From Streptomyces atratus (lineage in GTDB: Bacteria > Actinomycetota > Actinomycetes > Streptomycetales > Streptomycetaceae), in the NCBI RefSeq assembly GCF_900119365.1, contig NZ_FPJO01000002.1, positions 372,001-436,000 of the forward strand: 64,000 nucleotides of DNA, given 5' to 3'. Within the stretch, counting starts at the first letter, position 1; each line of letters begins with the position of its first letter. Positions 8,689 to 17,910 of this stretch are shown here, one piece after another. The notes below the pieces were generated by a model. It saw nothing but the letters and a program-made list of their open reading frames with translations. It ran no database searches and was not told the origin of the DNA. The translations under genes were made by a program, and so were the position numbers.

Positions 8689-11084
8689 CCCTGCTCGACC
8701 ACAAGGACGCACCGGCCGAGGCCCCGCCGGGGCCCACCCCGCCCACCGGCATCGCCGCCTGGCTCCGCGACCTCGGTCTCGGCGTCCGGTTCGCCGCGGG
8801 CGGCGGGCGCGAGGGCTGGGTCCGCACCGTACTGACCGCCGTCGGCGTCGGTCTCGGTGTGGCGCTGCTCCTGACCGCCGCCTCCGCGCCGCATCTGCTC
8901 CAGGAGCGTTCCGCGCGCAGCCAGGCCCGCGCCGAGAGCGCCGTCCCCGGGGGGCCGGACGCGCGGGCCAAGAAGTCCGACACCTCGGTGCTCCGGGTCA
9001 ACGCGGAGACCGAGTACCGCGGCCGCACCGTCGAGGGCTGGCTGATGCGCGCGGACGGCACGCGTCCGGTCGTCCCACCGGGCATCGCGCGCTTCCCCGG
9101 CGCGGACGAGATGGTGGTCTCCCCCGCGCTGAAGGAGCTGCTGGACTCCTCGGAGGGCAGCCTCCTCAGGGAACGGCTGCCGTACCGGATCACCGGCACG
9201 ATCGCCGACTCCGGCCTGGTCTCGCCGGGGGACCTGGTCTACTACGCGGGCAGCGCCACCCTGACCCCCGCCAGCGGCGGTCACCGGATCGCCGGTTACG
9301 GGAATCCGGGCGAGGGCGAGGAGATGCCGCCCGTCCTCATCGTGCTGATCATCATGATCTGCGTGGTGCTGCTGGTGCCGGTCGCGATCTTCATCGTGAC
9401 GGCGGTGCGGTTCGGCGGCGACCGCCGCGACCGCCGGCTCGCCGCGCTGCGCCTGGTCGGCACGGACATCCGGATGACCCGCCGGATCGCGGCCGGCGAG
9501 GCCGTGTTCGGGGCGCTCCTCGGGCTGCTGACCGGTGTGGTGCTCTTCCTGGTGGGGCGTCGCTTCGTCGGTCACATCGAGATGTGGAACGTCAGCGTCT
9601 TCCCGTCCGACCTGGTGCCCGACCTCCGGCTGACGGCGCTGGTCGTGGTCGCCGTTCCGCTGACGGCGATGGTGGTCACACTGGCCGCCCTGCGCTCGGT
9701 GGTGATCGAGCCGCTCGGTGTCGTACGGGGCGGCCGCGACCGCGGGCGCCGGTTCTGGTGGCGGCTGGTGATGCCGGTCGCGGGCCTGGCGGTGCTCGGT
9801 ATGACCGGCAAGGTCGACGAGTTCTCCCCGGTCAATCCGTACCCGATCGCGGGCGGTGCCGTGCTGGTATTGGTCGGGCTCGCGCTGCTGCTGCCGTGGC
9901 TGGTCGAGGCATGCGTGAACCGGCTGCACGGCGGTCCGGTGCCCTGGCAGCTGGCCACCCGCAGGCTCCAGCTGAGCAGCGGCGCGGCCTCCCGCGCGGT
10001 CAGTGGCATCACGGTCGCGGTCGCGGGTGCGGTGGCGCTGCAGATGCTGTTCGCCGCGGTGGGCGACGAGTTCAACAGGATGACCGGACAGGACCCGTCG
10101 CGGGCCCAGTTCTACACGTTCTCCGAGAAGGTCACCCCGGAGGCGGCCGCCCGGACCATCGAGGAGTTCAAGGCCACCAAGGGGGTCGAAGCCGTCATCG
10201 GCAAGGTCGAGGTGTACGTCACCCGGCCCAGCAAGTACGCGGAGGACGACCTCCAGCCCACCACCAGTCTGATCGTCGGCGACTGCGGGACCCTGCGCGA
10301 ACTGGCCCGGATCGATTCCTGCGAGGACGGCGACACCTTCGTGGTCCACCCCAGGAACGACAAGGAGCTGTCCGACTGGGTCGACCAGACGGCCCGCAAG
10401 GGCAAGGAGGTCGAGATCGGCAACGCTCCCGGCGGGAAGACGATGCGGTGGACCCTGCCCGCAGACTCCCCGACGGTGGTCGCCCGCCACGATCCGCTGG
10501 GCGAGGACTCCTGGGGCATCATGGCCACCACCGGCGCGATCGACCCGAGCACGCTGCCGGGCGCGACGACCCAGTCGCAGATCCGGGTCGACGAGAGCGT
10601 CGAGGACGTCGCGGAGTACGTACGCAACACCGCGGCCAGGCTCGACCCGGCGATGCGGGTCGCGTCCCTCAAGTCGGTGGCGCGTGACGAGAAGTACGCC
10701 AGTGTGCAGCGCGGCCTCCAGGTCGGTGCGACCGCGACGCTGCTGCTGATCGCCGCCGCGATGCTGGTCGCCCAGCTGGAGCAGTTGCGCGAGCGCAAGC
10801 GGCTGCTCTCGGTGCTGGTCGCCTTCGGCACCCGGCGGTCCACTCTCGCCTGGTCGGTGCTCTGGCAGACCGCCGTGCCGGTGGTCATCGGGCTGACGGT
10901 GGCCGTGGCGGGCGGGCTCGGCCTGGGCGCGACGCTGATCGCCATGCTCGACAAGGAGGTCACCGACTGGTGGCTGTTCCTGCCGATGACCGGCGTGGGC
11001 GCGGCGCTGATCCTGCTGGTCACGCTGGTGTCGCTGCCGCCGCTGTGGCGCATGATGCGCCCGGACGGCCTGCGTACGGAGTGA
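8685..11084 (+). CDS. FtsX-like ABC transporter permease
   Basis: A 799-residue permease with two FtsX-type membrane modules. A first helix near residue 50 is followed by an extracytoplasmic region and a bundle starting around PVLIVLIIMICVVLLVPVAI; a second extracytoplasmic domain (about 470-650) precedes the last three helices. The DRRDRRLAALRLVG and ERKRLLSVLVAFGT segments are the usual cytoplasmic coupling motifs. The substrate cannot be told from sequence; antimicrobial-peptide or lipid efflux is typical of PadR-controlled relatives. Confidence 0.93.
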   Translation: MTLLDHKDAPAEAPPGPTPPTGIAAWLRDLGLGVRFAAGGGREGWVRTVLTAVGVGLGVALLLTAASAPHLLQERSARSQARAESAVPGGPDARAKKSDTSVLRVNAETEYRGRTVEGWLMRADGTRPVVPPGIARFPGADEMVVSPALKELLDSSEGSLLRERLPYRITGTIADSGLVSPGDLVYYAGSATLTPASGGHRIAGYGNPGEGEEMPPVLIVLIIMICVVLLVPVAIFIVTAVRFGGDRRDRRLAALRLVGTDIRMTRRIAAGEAVFGALLGLLTGVVLFLVGRRFVGHIEMWNVSVFPSDLVPDLRLTALVVVAVPLTAMVVTLAALRSVVIEPLGVVRGGRDRGRRFWWRLVMPVAGLAVLGMTGKVDEFSPVNPYPIAGGAVLVLVGLALLLPWLVEACVNRLHGGPVPWQLATRRLQLSSGAASRAVSGITVAVAGAVALQMLFAAVGDEFNRMTGQDPSRAQFYTFSEKVTPEAAARTIEEFKATKGVEAVIGKVEVYVTRPSKYAEDDLQPTTSLIVGDCGTLRELARIDSCEDGDTFVVHPRNDKELSDWVDQTARKGKEVEIGNAPGGKTMRWTLPADSPTVVARHDPLGEDSWGIMATTGAIDPSTLPGATTQSQIRVDESVEDVAEYVRNTAARLDPAMRVASLKSVARDEKYASVQRGLQVGATATLLLIAAAMLVAQLEQLRERKRLLSVLVAFGTRRSTLAWSVLWQTAVPVVIGLTVAVAGGLGLGATLIAMLDKEVTDWWLFLPMTGVGAALILLVTLVSLPPLWRMMRPDGLRTE

Positions 11085-11099
11085 CGGAACACGGAACAC

Positions 11100-11127
11100 G
11101 GGGTGCGGTCCGCCGGGGCCGCACCCC
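11100..11127. terminator. Terminator between FtsX permease and oxyR
   Basis: A stem with GGGGTGCGG (11100-11108) and CCGCACCCC (11119-11127) around a 10-nt loop lies between the two convergent genes. Confidence 0.7.
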
Positions 11128-11137
11128 TTCGCCGCTC

Positions 11138-12106
11138 TCAGTCGCTTCGTGTACCGGTCGTCACTCGGACCGGCAGCACCGCCATCGCCTCCCGCAGCGC
11201 CGCCGCGAACTCCTCGAACTCCTCGTGCCGCGCCGCTCCCGTCCGCATCCCCAGCGCCACCCGCCTCGACGGTGCCGGCTCCGCGAAGTACCCGGTGGCC
11301 AGCGCGTCGTTGCGACTGGTCTCGACCGTCACCGCGGTCCGCGGCAGCAGCGTCACACCGAGCCCGCCGGCCACCAGCTGGACCAGCGTGGAGAGCCCGG
11401 CCGCGGTCGTGGTGACCGGCGCCCCCTCCGTGCGGCCCGCCTCCCGGCAGATGTCCAGCGCCTGGTCGCGCAGGCAGTGCCCCTCGTCGAGCAGCAGCAG
11501 CGGCAGCTCGCGCAGCGCCTCGCGGGGAATGTCGGCGCGCCCGCCCAGCCAGTGGTCCTTGCCCATCACCAGCACGAAGTCCTCGTCGAAGAGCGGGAGT
11601 TCGGTCACCCCGGGCACCCCGAGCGGCACCGCGAGCAGCAGCAGGTCCAGCCGTCCCGCGGCCAGCCCCTCCAGCAGCGAGGAGGTCTGCTCCTCGTGCA
11701 CCTGGAGGTCGAGCTCCGGGTAGCGCTCGTGGACCAGGCGCAGCACGGTCGGCAGCAGGTACGGGGCGACGGTCGGGATCACACCGAGCCTGAGCACCCC
11801 GGTGAACGGCGCCCGGACCGCCTCGGCCTCCTCCATCAGCTCGCCGACGGCCTCCAGCACCACCCGGGCCCGTACCGCGAGCCGCTCGCCGGCCGGCGAC
11901 AGCAGCACTTTGCGCGTCGTACGCTCGATGAGCTGGACACCCAGTGCCTCCTCCAGCGCCGAGACCGCCCCGGAGAGCGCCGGCTGACTCATCCCGATTG
12001 CTGCCGCCGCGTCCCTGAAGTGCAGGTACTCCGCGACGGCCACGAAGGCGCGCAGCTGCGACAGGCTGGGTTGTTTGGGCCGACTGCCCGGATTGCCCTG
12101 GGCCAC
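11138..12106 (-). CDS. oxyR: LysR-family peroxide sensor OxyR
   Basis: A 322-residue LysR regulator with an N-terminal winged HTH (QLRAFVAVAEYLHFRDAAAA, then GMSQPALSGAVSALE) and a periplasmic-binding-like sensor domain. Cys211 and Cys220 in EGHCLRDQALDIC correspond to the redox cysteine pair of E. coli OxyR, so peroxide should oxidise it to the active disulfide form. GTG at 12106 is chosen because GGAGGT lies 8 nt upstream; longer in-frame starts would run into the ahpC promoter. It is divergent from ahpC-ahpD, its usual target. Confidence 0.96.
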   Translation of the reverse strand: MAQGNPGSRPKQPSLSQLRAFVAVAEYLHFRDAAAAIGMSQPALSGAVSALEEALGVQLIERTTRKVLLSPAGERLAVRARVVLEAVGELMEEAEAVRAPFTGVLRLGVIPTVAPYLLPTVLRLVHERYPELDLQVHEEQTSSLLEGLAAGRLDLLLLAVPLGVPGVTELPLFDEDFVLVMGKDHWLGGRADIPREALRELPLLLLDEGHCLRDQALDICREAGRTEGAPVTTTAAGLSTLVQLVAGGLGVTLLPRTAVTVETSRNDALATGYFAEPAPSRRVALGMRTGAARHEEFEEFAAALREAMAVLPVRVTTGTRSD

Positions 12107-12108
12107 TG

Positions 12109-12145
12109 ATAGGCACCTCCGATCATCACGACCGAGTGTAGCTAT
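12109..12145. promoter_or_regulatory. OxyR-type operator between oxyR and ahpC
   Basis: The sequence begins with ATAG and ends with CTAT exactly 37 bp apart, the span of the E. coli OxyR consensus ATAG-N7-CTAT-N7-ATAG-N7-CTAT. The two inner tetramers read CGAT and ACCG, giving 13 of 16 consensus positions. The site abuts the oxyR start codon, suggesting both autoregulation and ahpC activation. Confidence 0.6.
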
Positions 12146-12236
12146 TTCCGTGATCAATGCACTCTGTGCCAAGGTGGACTCCGTCCAACCCTCAGGAAAA
12201 CCCCAAAAGGGAATTCCTACGCTACAAGGAGAGCGC

Positions 12237-12791
12237 GTGCTCACTGTCGGTGACAAGTTCCCCGAGTTCGACCTGACTGCTTGTGTCTCGCTGGAGAGCG
12301 GCAAGGAGTTCGAGCAGATCAACCACAAGACCTACGAGGGCAAGTGGAAGATCGTCTTCGCGTGGCCGAAGGACTTCACCTTCGTGTGCCCCACCGAGAT
12401 CGCCGCCTTCGGCAAGCTGAACGACGAGTTCGCCGACCGTGACGCCCAGATCCTCGGCTTCTCCGGTGACTCCGAGTTCGTGCACCACGCCTGGCGCAAG
12501 GACCACCCGGACCTGACCGACCTGCCCTTCCCGATGATGGCCGACTCGAAGCACGAGCTCATGCGTGACCTCGGCATCGAGGGCGAGGACGGCTTCGCCC
12601 AGCGCGCCGTCTTCATCGTCGACCAGAACAACGAGATCCAGTTCACGATGGTGACCGCCGGTTCCGTGGGCCGTAACCCCAAGGAGGTCCTGCGGGTCCT
12701 GGACGCCCTGCAGACCGACGAGCTGTGCCCGTGCAACTGGACCAAGGGCGAGAACACCCTCGACCCGGTCGCCCTCCTCTCGGGCGAGTGA
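12237..12791 (+). CDS. ahpC: Alkyl hydroperoxide reductase subunit C (peroxiredoxin)
   Basis: A 184-residue 2-Cys peroxiredoxin that reduces organic peroxides, hydrogen peroxide and peroxynitrite. The peroxidatic Cys51 lies in FVCPTEIAAF and the C-terminal cysteines 164 and 166 in ELCPCNW. GTG at 12237 follows an AAGGAGAG ribosome-binding site; an upstream in-frame start at 12075 would extend into oxyR and is rejected. ahpD follows after 12 nt, and in actinobacteria AhpD serves as its reductant. Confidence 0.97.
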   Translation: MLTVGDKFPEFDLTACVSLESGKEFEQINHKTYEGKWKIVFAWPKDFTFVCPTEIAAFGKLNDEFADRDAQILGFSGDSEFVHHAWRKDHPDLTDLPFPMMADSKHELMRDLGIEGEDGFAQRAVFIVDQNNEIQFTMVTAGSVGRNPKEVLRVLDALQTDELCPCNWTKGENTLDPVALLSGE

Positions 12792-12803
12792 GCTGACAGC
12801 GAC

Positions 12804-13337
12804 ATGGCACTCGACGAACTGAAGGCAGCCGTTCCGGACTTCGCCAAGGACCTGAAGCTGAACCTCGGTTCGGTCATCGGGAACAGCGAACTTCCGCAGC
12901 AGCAGCTCTGGGGCACCGTCCTGGCCTGCGCGATCGCCTCGCGCTCGCCGAAGGTGCTGCGCGAGCTGGAGCCGGAGGCCAAGGCCAACCTCTCCGCGGA
13001 GGCTTACACCGCCGCGAAGTCGGCCGCCGCCATCATGGCGATGAACAACGTCTTCTACCGGACCCGGCACCTGCTGTCGGACCCCGAGTACGGGACGCTC
13101 CGGGCGGGTCTGCGGATGAACGTCATCGGCAAGCCCGGCGTGGAGAAGATCGACTTCGAGCTGTGGTCGCTCGCCGTCTCCGCGATCAACGGCTGCGGCC
13201 AGTGCCTGGACTCCCACGAGCAGGTGCTGCGCAAGGCCGGCGTGGACCGTGAGACCATTCAGGAAGCCGTCAAGATCGCCTCGGTGATCCAGGCGGTCGG
13301 CGTGACCCTCGATGCCGAGGCCGTGCTCGCCGAGTAG
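12804..13337 (+). CDS. ahpD: Alkyl hydroperoxide reductase AhpD
   Basis: A 177-residue all-helical AhpD protein. Cys131 and Cys134 in the CGQC motif, followed by the proton-relay DSHE, match the thiol-disulfide site of mycobacterial AhpD, which passes electrons from a lipoyl-protein system to AhpC. It forms a two-gene operon with ahpC and is followed by a strong terminator. Confidence 0.97.
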   Translation: MALDELKAAVPDFAKDLKLNLGSVIGNSELPQQQLWGTVLACAIASRSPKVLRELEPEAKANLSAEAYTAAKSAAAIMAMNNVFYRTRHLLSDPEYGTLRAGLRMNVIGKPGVEKIDFELWSLAVSAINGCGQCLDSHEQVLRKAGVDRETIQEAVKIASVIQAVGVTLDAEAVLAE

Positions 13338-13358
13338 GACCAGCAGTACCCCCTGTAC

Positions 13359-13402
13359 GAGAAGGGCCCCAGGGACGACCGACCGTCCCCGGGGCCCTTC
13401 TC
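13359..13402. terminator. Strong bidirectional terminator after ahpD
   Basis: A long stem (GAGAAGGGCCCC with GGGGCCCTTCTC, continuing inward as GGGACG/CGTCCC with one A-C mismatch) has a 6-nt loop and is followed by a pyrimidine-rich TCTTCT. It separates ahpD from the convergent AI-2E permease gene. Confidence 0.85.
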
Positions 13403-13418
13403 TCTTCTGCCTGTGGGC

Positions 13419-14933
13419 CTACTTGCCGGGCCCGTTCTTCTTCGTGTCCCCGTCGGCGCGGTCCTCGTCGTCGTCGCCGTGGTCGATGTCCTCGGGCTGC
13501 GATCCCGGCGCGGGCGTCGGAGCGACATCGACCGCGGTCGCCCCGCGTGGGGACGGCGCGTAGCGCAACGCCTGCTCCTGTCCGTACGCCCGCAGATAGC
13601 CGACCACCGTGTTGGTGACCGCGACCAGCGGCACCGCGACGACCGCGCCGCCGATGCCGGCGATCATGCCGCCGGCGGCGACCGAGAGGACGACGGCGAG
13701 CGGATGCACCCGCACCGCGCGTCCCAGGATGAACGGCTGGAGCACATGGCCCTCGATCTGCTGTACGGCGAGCACCACCGCCAGCACCATCAGGGCGGCG
13801 AACACGCCCTGGGTGACCAGCGCGACGACCACCGCCAGCGCCCCGGAGATCACGGCGCCGACCAGCGGGATGAAGGCGAAGAGGAAGATGAAGACGGCCA
13901 GCGGCACCGCCATCGGCACATCGAGGAAGAAGATCCCGAGCCCGATGAAGATCGCGTCGATCAGCGCCACTATGACGGTGCCCCGCACATAGGCGGTCAG
14001 CGTCCGCCAGGCGCGCGGCCCGGCGCCCGCGACGCCCGGCCGGGCCTGGGCCGGCACCAGCTTCAGCACCCAGTGCCAGATGCGCCTCCCGTCGTACAGC
14101 AGGAAGAGCGTCGAGAACATCGCCAGCAGCATCCCGGTGAGGACCTCCACCATCACGGTGACGCCCTGCAGTCCGGCGGAGGTGATCTGCTCGGTGTTGG
14201 TGCCGATGGTGTCGCTGAGGTTCTTCGCGACAACGTTGATCTGCTGCTCGGTGACATGGAAGGGGCTGTCGAGCAGCCAGTTCTTCAGATCCTCGATACC
14301 CGTCCGCACCTTGTCGGAGAGGGTGTCGATGTTGTCCATGACCTGCCAGACCACGAACCAGCCGACCAGGCCCATGACAACGAAGCCCAGGATCGCGGTG
14401 ACGGCGGTGGCCAGGCCGCGCGGCAGCCCGTAGTGCCTCAGCCGGGCGACGGTCGGTTGCAGCATCGCGGTGACGAGCAGCGCGGCGACGAAGGCCAGGA
14501 CCACCAGCTGCACGGCGCTGATGACCTTCATCAGCACCCAGAGAGTGCCCGCCAGGACGAGCAGCCGCCAGCCCGCCTCGGCCGCGACCCGCATCCCCCA
14601 GGGAATCGCCGCGACCGGATCGGGCCGAGCGGCGACGGAGGGGGCGTACGAGGGCGGCGGCGGCACATGGCCGACCCCGGCACCGCGCCGGGCCTCCTCA
14701 CCCGGAACGGCCCCGGACGGAACGGCCCCGGGCGGAACGGCCCCGGGCGGAATGGTCGCGGAAGGAACGGTCGCGGAGGGAACGGTCGCAGCGGGCGCGG
14801 CGGAGGCGGTCACCGGCAGCTCGGTACGCGCGGTCCCGTCCCCTTCGGCCTCGGCCCGGCGCTGCTCCAGCCGATCGCCCAGTTCGGTCAGTTCGGCGCC
14901 CAGCCGGCCGAGCCACCCCGGAAGTTTCGACAT
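13419..14933 (-). CDS. AI-2E family transporter (PerM-type permease)
   Basis: A 504-residue polytopic membrane protein. A hydrophilic N-terminal region (about 1-125) contains an Ala/Pro/Val-rich repeat tract (SATVPSATIPPGAVPPGAVP), followed by about eight transmembrane helices in the AI-2E/PerM arrangement, including the IVALIDAIFIGLGIFFLDVP and LVGAVISGALAVVVAL segments. The ATG at 14933 has an AGAGGA ribosome-binding site; the longer in-frame start at 15002 is not supported. The name does not imply AI-2 transport here; several relatives are Na+/H+ antiporters or of unknown substrate. Confidence 0.9.
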   Translation of the reverse strand: MSKLPGWLGRLGAELTELGDRLEQRRAEAEGDGTARTELPVTASAAPAATVPSATVPSATIPPGAVPPGAVPSGAVPGEEARRGAGVGHVPPPPSYAPSVAARPDPVAAIPWGMRVAAEAGWRLLVLAGTLWVLMKVISAVQLVVLAFVAALLVTAMLQPTVARLRHYGLPRGLATAVTAILGFVVMGLVGWFVVWQVMDNIDTLSDKVRTGIEDLKNWLLDSPFHVTEQQINVVAKNLSDTIGTNTEQITSAGLQGVTVMVEVLTGMLLAMFSTLFLLYDGRRIWHWVLKLVPAQARPGVAGAGPRAWRTLTAYVRGTVIVALIDAIFIGLGIFFLDVPMAVPLAVFIFLFAFIPLVGAVISGALAVVVALVTQGVFAALMVLAVVLAVQQIEGHVLQPFILGRAVRVHPLAVVLSVAAGGMIAGIGGAVVAVPLVAVTNTVVGYLRAYGQEQALRYAPSPRGATAVDVAPTPAPGSQPEDIDHGDDDEDRADGDTKKNGPGK

Positions 14934-15008
14934 GATGGTTCCTCTTCCCCCGTTTTCTCTCCCCACCGCTCCCCCGCCGAGCCGTGCGGACCGACCGTAC
15001 ACGCACGA

Positions 15009-15037
15009 AGCCCCTCACCGTAGGACGGCGAGGGGCT
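15009..15037 (-). terminator. Terminator downstream of lytic transglycosylase gene
   Basis: AGCCCCTC (15009-15016) pairs with GAGGGGCT (15030-15037), with an inner CCGT/ACGG stem. It lies about 30 nt beyond the stop of the minus-strand gene ending at 15070. Confidence 0.65.
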
Positions 15038-15069
15038 CTGCACGATCGGGACCGGAACCTCGGGGGGTT

Positions 15070-15783
15070 CTAGTACCAGTGGTTGGCCTGCCAGAAGGAC
15101 CAGGCGCCGCACGGGCTGCCGTACTTGGCGCCGTTCATGTAGCTGAGGCCCCACTTGATCTGGGTGGCCGGGTTGGTCTGCCAGTCGGCACCGGCGCTCG
15201 CCATCTTCGAACCCGGCAGCGCCTGCACAAGTCCGTAGGCACCGGAAGACGGGTTGCTCGCCCGGTAGTTCCAGCTCGACTCGACGTTCACGATGTTGCT
15301 GAAGCACTGGAACTGGTCGGCGGGCACGATCTGCCGCGCGATCGCCTGGATCTCCGCCACGGTGTACGAGCCCTGCTGGGCGAAGGAGGAGGCGCTGCGG
15401 ACCGAGGAGCGGCTGGCACGCTCCTCCGCTTCCTTTGCCTTCTTCGCCTTGCGCTCCTGCTCCAGCTTGTCCTCGGCCGCCGCCTTCTTCGACTTGGCGT
15501 CCTTGGCGGCCTGGATGCGGGCCGCTTCCTCCACGGACTTCTTCGCCGCGGTGTCGGCCGCGGACGCCTGGGCGTCGGCCTGCTGCGTCAGCGAGGCGGT
15601 CTGCACCTGGGCCTGCTGGCCCGCGGGGATGTCTGCGAGCAGCGTGGTGTCGGCTGCGGTCGCCTCGAAGTTGTTGTCGTCGACAGCGGGAGTGCTGCCC
15701 GAGGCAACGCCAACGACGGCGCCAACGGTGGTTACGGCAGTGGCGGATGCCACGGCGAACCCCCGGACCGAGATCCGGCTCAC
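15070..15783 (-). CDS. Secreted transglycosylase-like (SLT-type) cell-wall hydrolase
   Basis: A protein of about 237 residues. A signal peptide (VSRISVRGFAVASATAVTTV) is followed by a long Ala/Lys/Glu-rich helical, probably coiled-coil segment (about 75-140) and a C-terminal lysozyme-like domain. That domain has the presumed catalytic Glu in NIVNVESSWN and the SGAYGLVQALPGSKM and WSFWQANHWY segments. It should cleave peptidoglycan outside the cell. GTG at 15783 (GAAGGA 6 nt upstream) is preferred; ATG at 15801 is the alternative. It is preceded by a long structured leader, so it may be controlled post-transcriptionally. Confidence 0.85.
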   Translation of the reverse strand: MSRISVRGFAVASATAVTTVGAVVGVASGSTPAVDDNNFEATAADTTLLADIPAGQQAQVQTASLTQQADAQASAADTAAKKSVEEAARIQAAKDAKSKKAAAEDKLEQERKAKKAKEAEERASRSSVRSASSFAQQGSYTVAEIQAIARQIVPADQFQCFSNIVNVESSWNYRASNPSSGAYGLVQALPGSKMASAGADWQTNPATQIKWGLSYMNGAKYGSPCGAWSFWQANHWY

Positions 15784-16115
15784 ACGGTGTCCTTCCAGCA
15801 TCGCCCGCTTAGGTGACCTCGCGGACGCAATCGTGCCCCTGGCGCTGGCCTCCCTACTGCTTGGGTCACGGGAGGCACGGACCCGGTGGGCGACTCCCCG
15901 GAGGGAGCGCCGCGTGGTGCTCGCGGGCGGCATACGGACGTCGATTGTTGAGTTGTGTGGTGCGTGGCACCTGGGGAGGTGCGGGTGTGCCGTATGCGGG
16001 GCCTGACGGAAGCAAGACTCTGCCGGAACGGCACGCCGCGAAGCAATTCTCTGTTGCGTGTGAAAGCTCACACCTCGTTTGGAGCAAGTGATTTACGGAA
16101 ATGGTGCCGCAACAC
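15784..16115 (-). other. Structured 5' leader of the transglycosylase gene
   Basis: This 330-nt stretch holds no convincing gene. On the minus strand it can fold into several stems: GCACCT/AGGTGC with a 4-nt loop (15967-15982), GCATACGG/CCGTATGC arms (15930-15937 and 15990-15997), and a nested GGCGCT/AGCGCC plus GCCTCCC/GGGAGGC fold (15841-15911) ending about 40 nt before the start region. Cell-wall hydrolase genes of streptomycetes can be under c-di-AMP (ydaO) riboswitches, but I could not match the conserved ydaO core here. Confidence 0.45.
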
Positions 16116-16156
16116 GGTGCCGCCCGGCTAAGCTGCTTCGCTCACCGGGCGGCACC
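16116..16156 (-). terminator. Terminator downstream of phoH
   Basis: GGTGCCGCCCGG (16116-16127) and CCGGGCGGCACC (16145-16156) form a perfect 12-bp stem with a 17-nt loop, 17 nt past the phoH stop codon. Confidence 0.8.
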
Positions 16157-16173
16157 AACTGCCGTATCCCGTA

Positions 16174-17496
16174 TCAGATCTGGCCTTCCTCCAGCATTTC
16201 GGTCACCAGTGCGGCGATCTGCGAGCGCTCGGAGCGGGTGAGGGTGACATGCGCGAAGAGCGGATGACCCTTCAGTTTCTCGACCACGGCGACGACTCCG
16301 TCGTACCGGCCGACCCTGAGGTTGTCACGCTGGGCCACGTCATGCGTGAGCACCACCCGGGAGTTCGCCCCGATCCGGGACAACACGGTCAGCAGTACGT
16401 TCCGTTCGAGCGACTGGGCCTCGTCGACGATCACGAAGGCGTCGTGGAGCGAGCGGCCCCGGATGTGGGTGAGCGGCAGGATCTCCAGCATCCCGCGCCC
16501 CAGTACCTCCTCGATGATCTCGCGCCCGGCGACCGCCGAGAGCGTGTCGAAGACGGCCTGCGCCCAGGGGCTCATCTTCTCGGCCTCGGTGCCGGGGAGA
16601 TAGCCCAGCTCCTGCCCGCCGACCGCGTACAGCGGGCGGAAGACCATCACCTTCTGGTGCTGTCTGCGCTCCAGGACGGCTTCGAGCCCGGCGCAGAGCG
16701 CCAGCGCCGACTTGCCGGTGCCGGCCCGGCCGCCCAGCGACACGATGCCGACGTCCTGGTCGAGGAGCAGATCGAGGGCGATGCGCTGTTCGGCGCTGCG
16801 GCCGTGGATGCCGAAGGCCTCCCGGTCGCCGCGCACCAGGCGCACATTGCCCTCGGCGGTGACCCGGCCGAGCGCCTTGCCGCGCTCGGACTGGAGGACC
16901 AGTCCGGTGTGCACGGGCAGTTCGGAGGCTTCGGGGACGTACAGCGTCTCCTCTCCGTAGAGCAGATCCACCTGCTCGCCGCCGAGGGAGAGCTCCGACA
17001 TACCCGTCCAGCCGGAGTCGGTGATGGCGAGCTCGGCGCGGTACTCCTCCGCGAGGAGGCCGACCGAGGACGCCTTGATGCGCAGGGGCAGGTCCTTGGA
17101 GACGACCGTGACGTCGTACCCCTCGGCCTGGAGGTTGCGCGCGACCGCGAGGATCCGTGAGTCGTTGTCCCCCAACCGGTAGCCGGCTGGCAGTACGCCG
17201 GGGTCGGAATGGTTGAGTTCGACGCGCAGCGTCCCGCCCAGATCCCCGAGCGGGATCGGGGCGTCGAGCCGGCCGTACCGGACCCGGAAGTCGTCCAGCA
17301 GGCGCAGGGCCTGCCGGGCGAAGTAGCCGAGCTCCGGGTGGTGCCGTTTGGCCTCCAGTTCCGTGACCACGACGATCGGGAGCACGACTTCGTGCTCGTC
17401 GAACCGGGCCATGGCGTTGGGATCGGCCAGCAGGACGCTGGTGTCGAGAACATAGGTGCGCCTGTCGGACATGCGGCGCTTGGTGCTGGTCACCAC
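16174..17496 (-). CDS. phoH: PhoH-family protein with N-terminal PIN domain
   Basis: A 440-residue protein that joins a PIN-type RNase domain ([33 protein letters not shown] with conserved acidic residues, about 10-145) to a PhoH ATPase domain (Walker [12 protein letters not shown], Walker [12 protein letters not shown], about 240-440). PhoH2-type PIN-PhoH proteins act as RNA helicase/RNase. The double GTG at 17496/17493 is taken as start because the [10 protein letters not shown]-terminus is usual for this family, as I recall it; ATG at 17469 is an alternative. Confidence 0.92.
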   Translation of the reverse strand: MVTSTKRRMSDRRTYVLDTSVLLADPNAMARFDEHEVVLPIVVVTELEAKRHHPELGYFARQALRLLDDFRVRYGRLDAPIPLGDLGGTLRVELNHSDPGVLPAGYRLGDNDSRILAVARNLQAEGYDVTVVSKDLPLRIKASSVGLLAEEYRAELAITDSGWTGMSELSLGGEQVDLLYGEETLYVPEASELPVHTGLVLQSERGKALGRVTAEGNVRLVRGDREAFGIHGRSAEQRIALDLLLDQDVGIVSLGGRAGTGKSALALCAGLEAVLERRQHQKVMVFRPLYAVGGQELGYLPGTEAEKMSPWAQAVFDTLSAVAGREIIEEVLGRGMLEILPLTHIRGRSLHDAFVIVDEAQSLERNVLLTVLSRIGANSRVVLTHDVAQRDNLRVGRYDGVVAVVEKLKGHPLFAHVTLTRSERSQIAALVTEMLEEGQI

Positions 17497-17910
17497 GGAA
17501 GGACGTACCCCCTCGGACGAGGTTGGGGTGCGACGGCGTCGCGGAGCATCCCAATGGGAGAGGACGGACCGGGCTTGGGCCCCGATGCGCGGGCCGGGCA
17601 CCGGCCCTCCGCGTCGGCCGTGCTGTTCGTACGGTCCTTCGTGTGCAAAGGGCCTCCCGGGCGAGCGGACTCCATGCCGCTCACTTGGACACGACGTCCG
17701 CCTGGTTCCTGACCGGACGTCGACCTGTCAGGGGTATTCCCTCGAAGACGCGAAGCCATGCCGCCCTGGGGCGGGCGGTGAGCTGGGATTGGTTTCCCGG
17801 GGCACGTGGGGTCGGGCTCACCACCTGCTCGGTTCCGTCCTCAAACGCCGGACGGGCTGGGAGTGGTCGCCGGACGGGCCGGCCATGCCGGGCCGGAGAG
17901 CCTTCGGGAG
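17497..17910. other. Intergenic region between isoprenyl transferase and phoH
   Basis: No credible gene is seen in these 414 nt. It contains a perfect 8-bp stem GACGTCCG/CGGACGTC with a 13-nt loop (17693-17721) and a CCGTCC-TCAAACGCC-GGACGG hairpin close to the isoprenyl transferase stop. The phoH promoter presumably lies in the phoH-proximal part. Confidence 0.5.
17835..17855. repeat. Streptomyces-type intergenic hairpin (CCGTCCTCAAACGCCGGACGG)
   Basis: CCGTCC and GGACGG flank TCAAACGCC. From memory, variants with this CAAACGCCGGACGG core recur between genes in many streptomycete genomes, often just after stop codons, where they may act as terminators. Only one copy is evident in this window. 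Confidence 0.45.

Noticed and set aside
8196..12116. A 1306-codon minus-strand frame across the ABC, permease and oxyR region
   Set aside because: It runs antisense to the well-supported permease gene, has low-complexity Arg/Gly/Asp/His composition and no domain; it is a high-GC shadow.
15784..16115. A ydaO (c-di-AMP) riboswitch before the transglycosylase gene
   Set aside because: The context fits, but I could not find the conserved core segments; reported only as an unclassified structured leader.
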